Assembly (NCBI RefSeq): GCF_032854445.1
Contig: NC_088301.1
Location: 39,295,187 to 39,359,186 of the forward strand
Source of the DNA: Liolophura sinensis
Lineage: Eukaryota; Mollusca; Polyplacophora; Chitonida; Chitonidae
Reading direction: 5' to 3'
Length of the DNA stretch: 64,000 nucleotides
The translations under genes were made by a program, and so were the position numbers. Under the pieces are notes generated by a model. It was not told the DNA's origin, did no database searches, and worked only from the letters and a program-made list of their open reading frames with translations. This document shows, one piece after another, positions 1-11,545 of the stretch (within the stretch, counting starts at the first letter, position 1; each line of letters opens with the position of its first letter).

Positions 1-199
1 TAGAGGTCAGACAGAAACTGGAATATATATTACGACGGAATACATTACGCGGTAATGCCGCGAACTACAAAGCTGTACAGGATATGCTGTTTTTCTTTAT
101 TACATTGCAGATGTTCATTTTTTCTTAAATTAGAGTGAGTGAGCGAGTGCTTGAATTAGAGTGAGTGAGCGTATGCTTAACAATTTTTCAGTCATTTGA

Positions 200-400
200 C
201 GACGAAGGAATCATTAGAGTGCATGTAATGTGCCTCCTTGTTGCAGAGCGGATTTCCACCGCTGTTTTATCTAGTGCTGTTTCACTGAGACGCCTTACCG
301 AAGGCAAGTAAGCGGCCCCGCCCGAGCTATTATACTGATACGGGTCAACCAGACTTTGTACTATCCCCTTCATGCTGAACGCCAACCAGTCTATATATAC
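200..400. repeat. Fragment of an old dispersed repeat
   Basis: This block is richer in G+C than its surroundings and contains phrases such as GAGACGCCTTACCGAAGGCA and ACTGATACGGGTCAACCAG. I recognise these as typical of repeats scattered through molluscan genomes. That recognition is from memory and was not searched. A 91-codon open frame on the minus strand through it shows no known domain and probably reflects the repeat's composition. No terminal repeats or target-site duplications can be made out, so the element class is unknown. Confidence 0.45.
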
Positions 401-463
401 CACGTGCGAGTATGAGCTATACAAACACATTAAAGGCCCATATTTACACATACACAAACACAA

Positions 464-488
464 ATATATATATATATATATATATATA
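464..488. repeat. (TA)n microsatellite
   Basis: A run of about twelve TA dinucleotides, directly visible. Confidence 0.95.
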
Positions 489-903
489 TTAGGCTTATGG
501 TTCTTTTTTTCACAAACTTCATTCGCAAATGAATTTTCTCCTAATTTAAAAAAAAAGTATTTGTAAATTGTGTAATTTTTATTTCAACATATATAGACTC
601 AAAAAGGTTTTTTTTTCGCAACGGCGTATTATAAAATATGTTAACTATTCAACTGATACACTTGTTAATCATGTAACTAAGACAAATAAGGTAGATTCTT
701 GACATGAAAAGGCATGAGATTGGTGTCATTCATTATATAAGCGTATATATGTCATTTTTGTAATTTTGTTTTTACATTTATTAATTACATATAGAAGTTC
801 TTCTCTATTTTCAGCTGACATTCGTGTTTTTTTTTTGGAGGGGAGGGGGGGGGGGGTGGCTCTATAGGAGGAAGTATCTTGTTTTCATTCCCTTTTCATG
901 TAG

Positions 904-1348
904 TATACACTGCGCTATTGCGACGCTAGAGGGAGACGATGACACATCGCCCGAGTACAGATGTATTTCTTGTATGCGAGAAGACTCTACGCCTGCACAG
1001 ATTTACAAGCCACGGGAGGTTTGCGGGGGAGGTGGTGAATGTACCTCAAGCCTACGCGACATGCTTACTGCTGTAACTTACACAGGCCTATACCACTACA
1101 GAAATCGCATATGTTCATCCACTTCAACATGCGGGCTTTTTCTCGATCCTCCCAGGTGTTTTATCTATTGTACTGCAGTCAGTTCCGACTCTAGTCAAGG
1201 ATATCCGGTGTGCACAGAATACAATTATATACAAGTTGACCCTGCACGAGGCGGAATCATGAAATCGTGTCAGACTTCATGTAAATTAGAAATTAATAAA
1301 CGGTTTTATCAATACCACGAGGTTTTATCTCACGAATACATTATATAA
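904..1348 (+). CDS. Probable last exon of an unrecognised cysteine-rich protein (5'-partial)
   Basis: An open frame ends with TAA at 1346-1348, is higher in G+C than its flanks, and is strikingly cysteine-rich. The cysteines come in close pairs: CSIHC, RCISC, VCGGGGEC, ICSSTSTC, RCFIYC, a single VC, then SCQTSC. This regular pairing suggests a disulphide-bonded, probably extracellular, domain. I do not recognise the family. Two acceptor-like sites could open the exon: TTCATGTAG ending at 903, or TATTTTCAG ending at 814, which is in the same frame. I prefer 903 because the stretch between them encodes a low-complexity glycine run from a G tract. A polyadenylation-like ATTAAA lies at 1356-1361, just after the stop. 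Upstream exons would lie left of the window. It could still be a chance frame or part of a repeat. Confidence 0.42.
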
Positions 1349-1355
1349 TGAATTT

Positions 1356-1361
1356 ATTAAA
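1356..1361 (+). terminator. Candidate polyadenylation signal ATTAAA
   Basis: ATTAAA eight bases after the stop of the cysteine-rich frame. The short distance is unusual, so this is only suggestive. Confidence 0.25.
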
Positions 1362-2233
1362 GTCTATTGAATGATCTGATATTAGTGTTATCAAAATTCT
1401 GGAAACATGTGTGCTGGTTAGTTGTTATGTCGTAGTGTATGTTAAGTGATAAATATTATCTTATAAAAGCTTATATTCATAGGCAAAGCTAGTTTAACGC
1501 GAACGCCCACTCAAATCAGTAGGTAAGGTGTGTAACTTTTTATATTGTTGACAGCTGTACATATATTTCCTCCACCTATAAAACTGACCACCATATCGTA
1601 TGCCCATGAAAAAATCTTGTGTATGGTGATTTATAATAATTAAATGAATTAATAAATAAATGGTGCATGAAGGACACAAGAAGTTTTCAAATAAGAATGA
1701 CATATATACTGTTAAAATATACGGACACCTAAAGTAGTCGTATATAACGCAGCACATTATCTTGCTATACTTTACGCCCAAAAGGACAACAGTATTATAA
1801 CAACATACACAAAACTATGGCCTGACCGTAACTCTTGCCACTCTCGCCAAACCAAACAGAAGGTTCCATTCTCCTTTGACCACACGCGTGTGCACAATTA
1901 CAGAAAATTGAAATAGGCTAAAATATTGGTGGTTTGAAGTCTTTTTTTCTTTTTCTTTTTAGATCACATTGAACTACTAGCATCACCGCACCGATCTCCT
2001 CATTCACATGAAGCTTTCCTATATGACACAAAGACTTAATTCCAATTTAAAGTGCTACTTCAGTCCTAAGAGACGCCGGGTTGAAATTTTAGACTGATAT
2101 GAAGGATACCCTATGGAATATAGCTGGCACCAGGGTTAAATAAAAATTATGCTGAATAACGCTATTTAACTCTTATAAGTGAAGAGTCCTGAAAAACAAA
2201 ATCTTCGGCAGTTTCTGTAAAATTTTCTTGATG

Positions 2234-2367
2234 TGACGTAGTAATATTCCTGAATATCATGAATCAACCTGATATGACGTCGCGTAAGGTAATTACGCCT
2301 TAATGACTTCATGCGCGTTTGAAAGTACGACGTTATTTGTGCTTTAGGTCAGTGTTGGGTGACGTCA
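2234..2367. promoter_or_regulatory. Cluster of CRE/ATF-like sites
   Basis: Within 134 bp there are TGACGTA (2234-2240), TGACGTCG (2275-2282), an inverted TAACGTCG-like site near 2328-2335, and a full palindromic CRE, TGACGTCA (2360-2367). Such density is characteristic of CREB/ATF-responsive promoters or enhancers, but no transcript start or adjacent gene can be assigned. Confidence 0.4.
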
Positions 2368-4813
2368 AGTGTTCTTGCATGACCTGGTAAAATTGGAAAC
2401 GACAGAAAGCTTTTGTTTCCGTATTATCCTCCCGAACTAACAAGAACGACTTTAATACAAAGCGTTTTTTTCTACAATTTAAGAAAGCAATTCCGACTAT
2501 CTAAATCCTTATCATGTAATCTTACCTTTAAGACATACATGTCTTAAAACTTAAGTAGTTCTTTAAGCATCCAAACCCTCAGAACTGTAAAACTTGAGGT
2601 CAAAGAAAGTAAGCTCAGTTCAACCTATTCTAGACTATCTTTAATACTAAGATAAATGCTGGAATCAAACTCGAGCCTCAGAGACATTTATAGGATACAA
2701 GAAAAATATGTTCATAGAGGCTCTAAATGTGAAGGAATTGACTATATTTAATAACTAAGCAAAGTTCGTTTCCAACAATCCAGCCGCTACGACAAACGTC
2801 TCAAGCATAAACCACAACTTAAAAGCGGAAATTCAGCATACAGTTAGCAAAAAAAAAAAAAAAAAGCCACTGGACTTTGTCGTTTTTCTTTTTATTTCCT
2901 CTTATACGTATATATATATACACACATAATCAAGACGACCCCTGCCACACTGCAAGCATCTGAAGGTGTTCCTGGAATATCAACGGCCATTTTATGTGTG
3001 AAAAATGCATATACAGCCCACATAGGAGGAAAATGGAACACATATTTACTTTCACATGTCAAGTAGATTAGAGTCAAACCATGATTAAAATAAATGAAGT
3101 ATTTTCCCTACATCAGGCTGACTACTGAAAACTTTGAGTAAAATACTTCTTGGATCATAGCTCTTATTACCCTCGAAAAATACTACTTAATCAATGATTG
3201 TCAAGGTTTCGCTGCCACTTGGAGGTACGTTCCGTAAAGAAAAGTTTGAATGATAGTAATTCCATAAAAAATCTGAAAAAACTCTCAGTTACAGTTTTCA
3301 GCAGTCAGTGGGTACTGCGATTGTCAGCTACATTTTCCGTTAAACTACAACTCTAGTATAACCACTATAAGAGTTCCATCAAATTTGTACGATCAAAGGT
3401 TGAAAGCCTATCCCATATATAGTGTTGATACTTGATGCTTTTATCTTGACAGATCTGCTGTCTACTCCCCCATGCATATGTGATACTCCGCAGTATATAT
3501 AAGACCAGTCGGTCAGTGATTAATTAACCTACCGAATTCTTTTTAATACCTGTCGTATATATGGGGCTTAATTAAAGGTGCAATGTAACATCTACATAGT
3601 AGATAATACACTGCTGAACTCATGCACAACGAAAGGCATCAGTTAGGAGTGCAAAACCCAGAGGAGCTACGATCGTGTGATAGTTACCAAACTGTTCATG
3701 CAAATGTTTAAAAACTAGCAACTTACGTAGCGTCGCTTAAATAGAGTTCGGTAAAGAACTACAGTGATGTACACAATGACACTTGTTTTGCAGAAGCTGT
3801 GTGTTTAAATAGCCAATCTGATCGCTTATATTTCTCAGTTTTACAACAGTCAACAAACCATTTGTAAAGCAAGGGTAATTGCCACGCACATTACATGCAT
3901 GCAATATATCTAAATCATGCATGCATAGAAAGAAACTGAGGAAAGTAATTTTTTCATAGAATTAATGAAACAATTGATTGTGTTTTTGATGTTTGAGTCG
4001 TGCTTGTACTTTACGTTTATATATGTGTGAATTTAACTTTTGTTATAACTATATGTTTCTTAAAAACTGTTGTTGTAAGTTTTTTAACTATACAATGGGA
4101 AATTCGAGACCCAATATACCATGAGGATAAAGTGAAATCTGTTGTGCACCAATTAAGTTTGGAAATTACCAATTACGAGTGCCGATTTTAGTATTGTTTA
4201 TGTATGACCGGATTGTGTCTCTATGCAACTTTCTGGGCAAAAACTTGAACCCATATGAGTTTGTCAGGGTTGAACACTTCTGTGTAAAGGCTACGTCAAG
4301 TATTTTGCACGGTCAGTATAACACATAAGTTTGCAAACTAAGTGAAAAATTGGCGGTTTGGGCTGCAAATATGTTTGTTAGGCCTATACAAAGCGAATTC
4401 GTTTGCAAAAATTCATGGTGGCTGTGAAATTGGTGTGTTCTGCCAACTTGTTTATATAGATGTGTACTGTAAATGTGTGTGTATAGATGGAATGGGTTTT
4501 TATATTGAAAAAAATATCAGCTAGTGGAATAATAGACTGTTATACTGCAAATATATATGCAGTTAGTGTGAAACTGTTCGGCACTACATGTATGTCATCG
4601 ATATGTGTATATTGTATATTGTGAAACTGGTCTGTAGTCCAAATATGCCTCGCTAAAATGTTAACTGTATAGTGAAACTCGTATATATTGCAATGCAGTT
4701 ATATCGGTTTGCATCTGTGGTTTGCACTGCAAATGTCTGAATATGTACTGTGAATACGGAGATGAATTACCAATGTGAAGTTGTCTGACATATACTGGAA
4801 CCGTATCTTCTAT

Positions 4814-4862
4814 ATATTTATTTATTTATTTGATTTGTGTTTTACGCCGTACTCAAGAATAT
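4814..4862 (-). repeat. Truncated SINE-like 3' tail
   Basis: TTATTTATTTGATTTGTGTT followed by TTACGCCGTACTCAAGAATA matches, in reverse orientation, the tail found in several other copies in this window (23354, 39872, 43543, 58925). Only the tail is left. Confidence 0.7.
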
Positions 4863-5305
4863 CTTCTATATATCGCCCATGCATGAATTGTATAACTGCA
4901 AGGTCACTTGTATAAGCTCTGTATGTCAATAAAATTGACTTGTACTTTAAATGCGTCTTTTCTAATCTGAAACAAAGCTTGATAAGCCCAGTCCAGTGAA
5001 AGATGTCGGATCCTGTGCTGTAAACGGAGAATTTGTCATCTCGTCTTTGTTATGGATCCTGGCTTCTAGTAATTGTTGGCAATGTTACACGCTACTCATA
5101 TCGGAGAGGAAATTTTGTTCTGTTCAGTTTGATATGCTATATTATTATGCATTATGGTTAAATCCAACCAAGTTACAACCATATATGATATATGCATTTC
5201 ATTTTTACAAACTCTTCACTCTATTGAGCTGCTTTTATATTAGCAGCTATATAGTCTTGAGTTGGTTGAAGTATATACATCTTGCTAGCATCATATTCAG
5301 CATAG

Positions 5306-5312
<7 letters not shown>

Positions 5313-5381
<69 letters not shown>
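5313..5381. repeat. (TA)n microsatellite
   Basis: About 34 TA dinucleotides without interruption. The open frames across it, which read as isoleucine-tyrosine repeats, are artefacts. Confidence 0.95.
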
Positions 5382-5383
<2 letters not shown>

Positions 5384-5884
5384 GAGCTGACCATATCTTT
5401 ATCTACAAACATGGTCTTTGTAGGCATATATAGGCAAAAACGTACACCCATACACTGGCATATGTGTACACGGACTTCATATACTATATACATGTGTCCC
5501 ACATTACCATCACATTGGTGTTGTTCACGGATCTCATGTAACCTCTTTAGACAGACCTCAGGTCACACTCAAGCGGTTTAATACACACGCATAAACCTAC
5601 AGCTATAGGATTTACTGCATGCGTGTGTCTGTGAGCTGAACGCATCACACACAGGCCTCTTTATACACAAGACCATACCAGCTAGATACGACCTATAAAG
5701 CTGTTTGAAAAGCTTTAAACAGTCTGGTTTGACCTACATAGGTGTATATACACATACAGTATAGATATGTGTGTCCTTACAATAGTTATCCCTGTTATTG
5801 CTTTAGGCCAGATCATAAACAGGCTTGCGATTCTAGAACAGACCATATAACAGCTGTAAGCACATGCATGCAACTTTGACAACA

Positions 5885-5887
<3 letters not shown>

Positions 5888-5948
<61 letters not shown>
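5888..5948. repeat. (TA)n microsatellite
   Basis: A second long TA tract of about 30 units, 0.5 kb from the first. Confidence 0.95.
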
Positions 5949-5951
<3 letters not shown>

Positions 5952-6586
5952 AGACAACCTACATTGTGTAGACAACGGGTTGAGTTCTCCCGAATATTAA
6001 CTTGCCCACATAAGCTTCAAACTTAACGTCCAACAATCGCCTTATATACTTGTTAGTTTTAGAGAGAATAAAGAGTATACATTATGATGTACAAACGATA
6101 TTATTTCAAAATACAATGACACCACCAAATCACTTTATCAGACGGCTGACAACTTCCCACTTTCTTACACAATCAATGATGTCATATCACTGATAAATTT
6201 TGATGTTGTCTTCAAATTATATATGGCATATTTATTTGAACTCGATGATCTGTAGTCCTATAATCTGAAGACGTCAGTTGTGATATATTTACGCATATAT
6301 AATGTATAAGGAACACGTTTATACAGTGGAGAATAACGGACATACACACATATATATATTTTTCAGTGACACAATATATATGTGAAATCAAACCTTGTGT
6401 CAGCCAAGGTGTTGTCTGACTTGTATAGATAGGCTATGTGGTCTTCATGTATATATACGCATAGTACATAACAAATTCAGATTTGAATATCACAGGCTTG
6501 GAGTTGAACCCAGGTCTCTCAAATATATACGTGTTACTGTATCTTTCGCTGTAAATCTGCATAATATAGTATTATATATGACAAAA

Positions 6587-6634
6587 ATACGTGTATAAAT
6601 ATATACAGATATACGTGTATAAATATATACAGAT
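6587..6634. repeat. 24-bp tandem duplication
   Basis: The 24-base unit beginning ATACGTGTATAAATATATAC occurs twice in a row (6587-6610 and 6611-6634), followed by the start of a third copy. Confidence 0.85.
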
Positions 6635-8830
6635 ATACATGCATGGCTATAATTCTTACTTCGTACAATAATTCTTAATCAGAAACTGCCTTTGTAACAA
6701 CCAACAGATTATAACGTTCAGACACGTGTGATATGGACCTATATTGCTGCGGATATACATGCATGCATGAACGTATATATATATACACGTAGCCTACCCA
6801 TTAATATATACATATAGTATGCATATCGTCGATCATGTTTAATGTACCACATGCACGAGAACACTTGCACTTACATGTGCACTGAGCTTTAATTTATGTC
6901 CAACCATGTTTTCAACCAGGGACCACATCTGTACACATCGTGCACGAACATGCACAGATTTTAACACCTGGATGCATGCATATATACAAAACGAGCCTCA
7001 AGTTTCGAAATATTCAACACGGAATTTTAATTCAATCTGCTACATAATATGCAGGCCATATATATTGTTTTATTGATATAGTTCCTTGTCAGTTTCAGTA
7101 TCAACAATCTGAAAAATTTATAATAGCAGACACTTTTTCTGTAAGATACTTATCTATATATGCGTGTAAAACCGTTGACCATTTGGTATAACCTTGTTTG
7201 ATAAGACGACTGCATGCATATACTGCCAGGAAGTTCCCTCTAGATCCATGCATGTTTTGTTTTTTTTTTTCATCATTGTACCTCCATGTACCCTTTACTT
7301 GCTCGCATCAGTCATAAGTAAAATCATTATTGCATAAGTGGAAAAGGCACCACAAACTCAACCTGAGATGTTTACTGTGTATGCCTGTCAACGCATCACG
7401 CCACCTGCAAGCACATGCTATTCCACACTCACAACCGAAACCAAAAGCTATACCATCGGGGGTTATTTCCATCGGAATTCGTGTGGGACAACGTGGCCAT
7501 CATGAGATGGATCAGGAGAGCATATTTTGCCAATAATGAAACGTGTACGTTAATCAATATATGCAGTTGCAAACCTTAATATGTTTGCCTAATAGTTATA
7601 TTCTGCAGGACTGAAAATAGACTATTCCGATCTCTGCCATGTTGACAAAATGGGGAAAGCATTAATTATAACTTACTGGCTACGGTTTAACAAAAATGGG
7701 TCAATATATACAGAAATTAAGTGAGACCGAATGACTCAAAATAAAATTCACAACACAGAATTTTTGTAAACTAAAAGGAAATGAAAGTGAATCCACTCGG
7801 TATAAAAGGCCTATAAGTATAGCCTAGTTACCTAGTTAAATGGTCTTTTTTTGGCGAAATTCGGTTTATCCAACAATGTCTTATACGTCTATGGATGCAG
7901 AGAATATATATTTTCTCCAAACGGTTTGCATAGACTGAAGTACATGCATAAAATTACCAATGATCTACCAGATTTGAGTTATTCTGCTGCATGAAATGAC
8001 CGTTAAATACGTTGATGGATCTCACTCAACTATACTAAGACCTAAGTGACATTATATGGTCGGAGATACAATCAATCCACTTATGTGAAATATGATATTC
8101 TGACAGTTAGTGACACTGTCCTAGAGTTACTGGAAGATGGGGGGCAAGGGAAATATGGTTTGGATGGGTGTATCACTTTGCATAGCAAAACGATATATGT
8201 TTGTGAACGTTTTTAAGTTCAGAATTATTCTTTCTTTTCTTTGTATAAGATGCAAACGTTGTTGGTATGGTTGATTTTTCAATTATTTCATTTATGGGGT
8301 TCATATCCTTTCCTCTCCTTTCTCCAATCCATTACTGAGAGTCTAAAAATAGACATGAAATATAGCGATTGTAAACACCCTGTATCCAATAATACACAAA
8401 GCAAGCTATATATGTTAGGGTCATAATATAGGGGTGGGGGAGTGTGGCTTGGGGGCTCGGCTCTCTATCCACAGCGTCAGATTAATTTTGGATATGCTCG
8501 ACAGAAGGCCAAATATCGAACAGACGGAATCGACTGGACAAAAGGCTGGCTGTCAATTATTGACCTCTCTATACACAGCTACACCAAGCCTGCATGTCAC
8601 TTAGTGCATCCTTGCCTTCAGTCTACCAAAGTGTACTAAAATAGCACATAACACCAAATGCAGGGGAAACACAGGACACAGGACAGAAGTAGTGTTGAAG
8701 TATTCTTTCTCCTAGCTTAGACTTGTCCAGATCAAAAGAACTAGACCAACCCAACTAGTATGTTTCATGGTCAGTTAGAAAAAATGGAACAGTTTAACTA
8801 GAGATTTTACACCAGTCAGCTTATTTTATG

Positions 8831-8836
8831 TTTATT
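8831..8836 (-). terminator. Candidate polyadenylation signal for Jun
   Basis: TTTATT on the plus strand reads AATAAA on the Jun strand. It is the first canonical hexamer I find downstream of the Jun stop and would imply a 3' UTR of about 1.6 kb. Variant signals closer to the stop, such as TATAAA near 9912, are possible. Confidence 0.3.
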
Positions 8837-10420
8837 AAACCCTTACTCTCTACCCCAAATAGGCACCTCCCATGAACCCCGTCAAACTATATCCAAGGTA
8901 TGTCCCTACTTTTTCTTAGACTGGAGGAAAAGATGCTGATATAACATGGGACAAAATTTCTTCTCTGGATGAAATTATTCTTACTGCTACACAGCAAATT
9001 TAAGAAAAGATACTTTTGGTTTCCTTCCCATTACAAAAATGTCCCCACTTTAGTCGATCTCCCATGTCAATTAACCCTCTGCATCCTTTATCTTACTCAG
9101 ACGTGTTGTGGCCATGTTGGGATTATCAAATATGGACATATATATAAATCAACTTTCACAAGAATACAACATTCAACTTTATGACAAATTTTACGAGTCC
9201 TTTGTCAATGCCACTATACACCAACTCTTGGGACAGTAGCCCGATGCTGTGGTCTGGCTTACTTGATGAACATTAATAGCAATGATAGCGATTGCAATTC
9301 CATCAAATTGGAAGTGGTTTTGCACCAAATTCACAATCCAGGTTAGTCCATCATTTTGTCCTCTTTGCTTTTCATACATACAGATTAGACTGCAAAGAAT
9401 ATCACTATCTCTCACATTTGTTTACCACCCGAAATGTAGATTTTGAATTTCCTTTACCTTGAGCTGTACCATACGAAGCCAACTGCCATGTGTTCTGACA
9501 ATATAATACTTTGTATTTCTGCTCAGAATGCCGGAAATATACGAAGGTAAAATGAATACTCCAATTAATAAATGACTTGGACAGTGCCGCATCATCACAT
9601 AATGGACAATTCAAATTAACCTGCGTAGATATCAGTCATTTAAAACAGAAAAAGACAACTTTCAGTTCTTTAGCAGAGTAGACACTTGGATCACATCAAT
9701 CTCAGTTCTTTCCCAGCTGAAAGCAATCAAGCAATCTTTGAAATTTTTTTGGAAGTCTCTCTTCCATTAGCGAGGACTGCTTAAACAACAATGAAACACA
9801 GAAGGAAAACTCTTGAACTACATGGTATGTTTTCTTTTGAATTCTTTATCAAATAGTAATAAATATCTTGAATGACTTCATTTTTGTACAGAAATAATGA
9901 ACTTTTACTTTTATACAAAATATGTACACTTCTTGAACTGACATGTGTCAAGATTTTAAAAAATGGAAGCACCAGGGACAAGTAAGTTTATCTTTACAAA
10001 AAATATACAAAACTTGCATCACAAAGAAAAAAAACAGCACTGAATTTAAGTGTCAAACTTAAGAAAATTTGTCAACTCATCTTACAGCTTTCCCTTCTCT
10101 TAAACTTCTTGTCACATAAGATGTATGGACACAAAATGAAATCAGCTGATCAACAGCATACAAAATTGCTCAAAAGTAAAAGATATATGGCAAATGGTCT
10201 CTCAATGATATTGTATGTACATATATACAACAGTTTTTCAGTCAGTTCAAGTTGCATCAGAACACTGGCATAGTCAATTGAAATTGTCTTTGATTTCTCC
10301 TGGAGATCGACATAGTGGCACACATCAACACGAACAAGATCCCTGAATTTCATCCAGCTGCACAGGAATAAATTCCAGCCTCTTCTAATAATAGCTTTAA
10401 AGTCAATATCTTAAAAGTGT
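8837..10420 (-). other. Probable Jun 3' UTR and downstream region
   Basis: This AT-rich stretch follows the Jun stop codon and has no convincing reading frame. Vertebrate JUN mRNAs carry long AU-rich 3' UTRs, so a similar untranslated tail is plausible. Its length is unproven. Confidence 0.4.
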
Positions 10421-11251
10421 TCAAAACTGGATATTATTAGCCATCATAACCTGGCAACCACTGTTCACATGATCCATAATTTGCTGTTTTAACTTACACA
10501 CTTGTTCTCTTAACGTTGATGCAGTTTGAGCAAGATCGGAGTTCTGGTCTTTCAAGTCTTTAACTTTGTCCTCCAGCCTGGAAATTCTTTCTAATTTTCT
10601 TGTGCGACACTTTCTGGCTGCTACTCGATTTCTTGCTCTCTTCCTCTCCAGTTTAATTCTCTCTTGGCTTTCCATATCTATAGGTGAAAGAGGAGGTGTG
10701 CTACCCAGACAAGGGACGGTTTGAGGTTCCTCTTTTAGACGGGGGAGGCGCTCTGAGAGTGATCCCATTGGAGGGGAGGCTGACGTTGTCTTGTGTAAAA
10801 TGCTGCCCGGTAAAGTTGTGGTCGTTGACAAAGTTTGAGTTCCCGTGGTATTGGGGGACACTGAAAACTGAGAGACGTTGGACGTTGGGATCAGAGGGTG
10901 TGGTGCTCCGTCCGCACCCTGCGGAGATTCATTTTTGTGAAGCTCGTTCAGAGCGTCAACAAACCCTCGGGCATATGCTTCTTGTTCATCTGTCACGTAT
11001 TTTGGACACAAAAATTGAGTTGGTGTTGGTGTTGTTGTAACCATACCGTTTGCGGCGATAATCATCCGTTCCAACTCAGGAGAGGCCAACTTCAGTAAAT
11101 TCAGATCTGGAGACTGCAATAAATTGGTGAACTTGTGTGGTTTCGATCCTCCCGAGTTGAAGTCTAATGTCATACTTTTCTTCAGTCGTTTGACGGCTTC
11201 TGGCTGTTCGGGTGTGACACCCAGCTCATCGTGGTAAAACGTCGTATCCAT
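10421..11251 (-). CDS. Jun: Jun, AP-1 bZIP transcription factor (single exon)
   Basis: This 276-residue protein is a nuclear transcription factor that binds AP-1/CRE sites as a homodimer or with Fos/ATF partners. It is read as one uninterrupted exon, as in vertebrate JUN. The N-terminus ([11 protein letters not shown]) matches the Jun start. A delta/JNK-docking segment, [10 protein letters not shown], lies near residue 20. The two JNK serines are conserved in [16 protein letters not shown] at S47 and S57, equivalent to human S63/S73, and [13 protein letters not shown] follows at about 72-84. The basic region occupies about 200-219 ([13 protein letters not shown], with the redox-sensitive cysteine) and the zipper has five heptad leucines at about 226-254. 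HVNSGCQ follows, as in other Jun proteins. The basic region has AARKC where human Jun has AASKC. An upstream in-frame GTG (11264-11266) is not used: the ATG at 11249-11251 gives the conserved start. The stop is TGA. An AP-1 site lies just upstream, which suggests autoregulation. Confidence 0.97.
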   Translation of the reverse strand: MDTTFYHDELGVTPEQPEAVKRLKKSMTLDFNSGGSKPHKFTNLLQSPDLNLLKLASPELERMIIAANGMVTTTPTPTQFLCPKYVTDEQEAYARGFVDALNELHKNESPQGADGAPHPLIPTSNVSQFSVSPNTTGTQTLSTTTTLPGSILHKTTSASPPMGSLSERLPRLKEEPQTVPCLGSTPPLSPIDMESQERIKLERKRARNRVAARKCRTRKLERISRLEDKVKDLKDQNSDLAQTASTLREQVCKLKQQIMDHVNSGCQVMMANNIQF

Positions 11252-11277
11252 TTTCCTTCTTCTCACTTCGGGTAAAG

Positions 11278-11284
11278 TGACTCA
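11278..11284 (-). promoter_or_regulatory. AP-1 site in the Jun leader
   Basis: TGACTCA, a consensus AP-1 (TRE) element, lies 27 bp upstream of the Jun ATG, inside the probable 5' UTR. A Jun dimer could bind it, but function is untested. Confidence 0.5.
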
Positions 11285-11445
11285 GCTGTGGTAGAACACT
11301 GTCACGATCACCTTAAAGTCTTCAGGCACTTTTTTTACACGTCAGGTAAAGGACTTTCCTTCAGGTCTGAATCACTTGCGGACGCTAATTTTGCTGCCAA
11401 ACGGCTTGGATGTGAAACGTGGTCTGAAATCGTCGTTATTTTCCT

Positions 11446-11545
11446 CCCCGTATATATCCAGATGAGTCACATTTCTAAAAATAGCATTACATCACCTAGA
11501 ACAGTTTTCATTGGATGGTCATGACATCACGTAGTCACGTGATAT
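11446..11545 (-). promoter_or_regulatory. Jun proximal promoter (TATA, AP-1, MEF2, CCAAT, TGACATCA, E-box)
   Basis: Read on the Jun strand toward the gene, this 100-bp block holds an E-box CACGTG (11536-11541), a TGATGTCA/TGACATCA element (11522-11529), a CCAAT box (11510-11514), a second related element TGATGTAA (11487-11494), a perfect MEF2 consensus CTATTTTTAG (11475-11484), an AP-1 site TGACTCA (11463-11469) and a TATATA box (11451-11456). A TATA box here would place the start site near 11425, giving a leader of about 170 nt. Human c-jun is controlled by a CCAAT box, TGACATCA-type TREs and a MEF2 site, so the set fits the family. Site use is inferred. Confidence 0.72.

Larger units (their letters stand above)
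1362..8830. other. Intergenic stretch without a recognisable gene
   Basis: No open frame here has a recognisable domain or convincing splice context; the frames of 60-145 codons translate AT-rich or TA-repeat DNA. It contains homopolymer A runs, two long TA tracts, a 24-bp tandem duplication near 6587, a truncated SINE-like tail near 4814, a CRE-like cluster at 2234-2367, and many GCATGCATGC-like palindromes between 3.8 and 7.3 kb. Confidence 0.6.

Noticed and set aside
824-903. Glycine-rich N-terminal extension of the cysteine-rich frame
   Set aside because: It begins at a GTG and translates a G homopolymer tract directly before a good acceptor at 903, so it is more likely intronic.
5221-5502. 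Open frames encoding isoleucine-tyrosine repeats around 5.3 and 5.9 kb
   Set aside because: They translate (TA)n microsatellites, which lack stops in two frames on each strand.
10684-11040. A 118-codon frame antisense to Jun
   Set aside because: It lies wholly inside the Jun coding sequence on the other strand and has no recognisable content.
11249-11266. An upstream GTG start for Jun giving MRRRK
   Set aside because: It is a non-ATG codon. The ATG at 11249-11251 yields the MDTTFYHD start shared with other Jun proteins.
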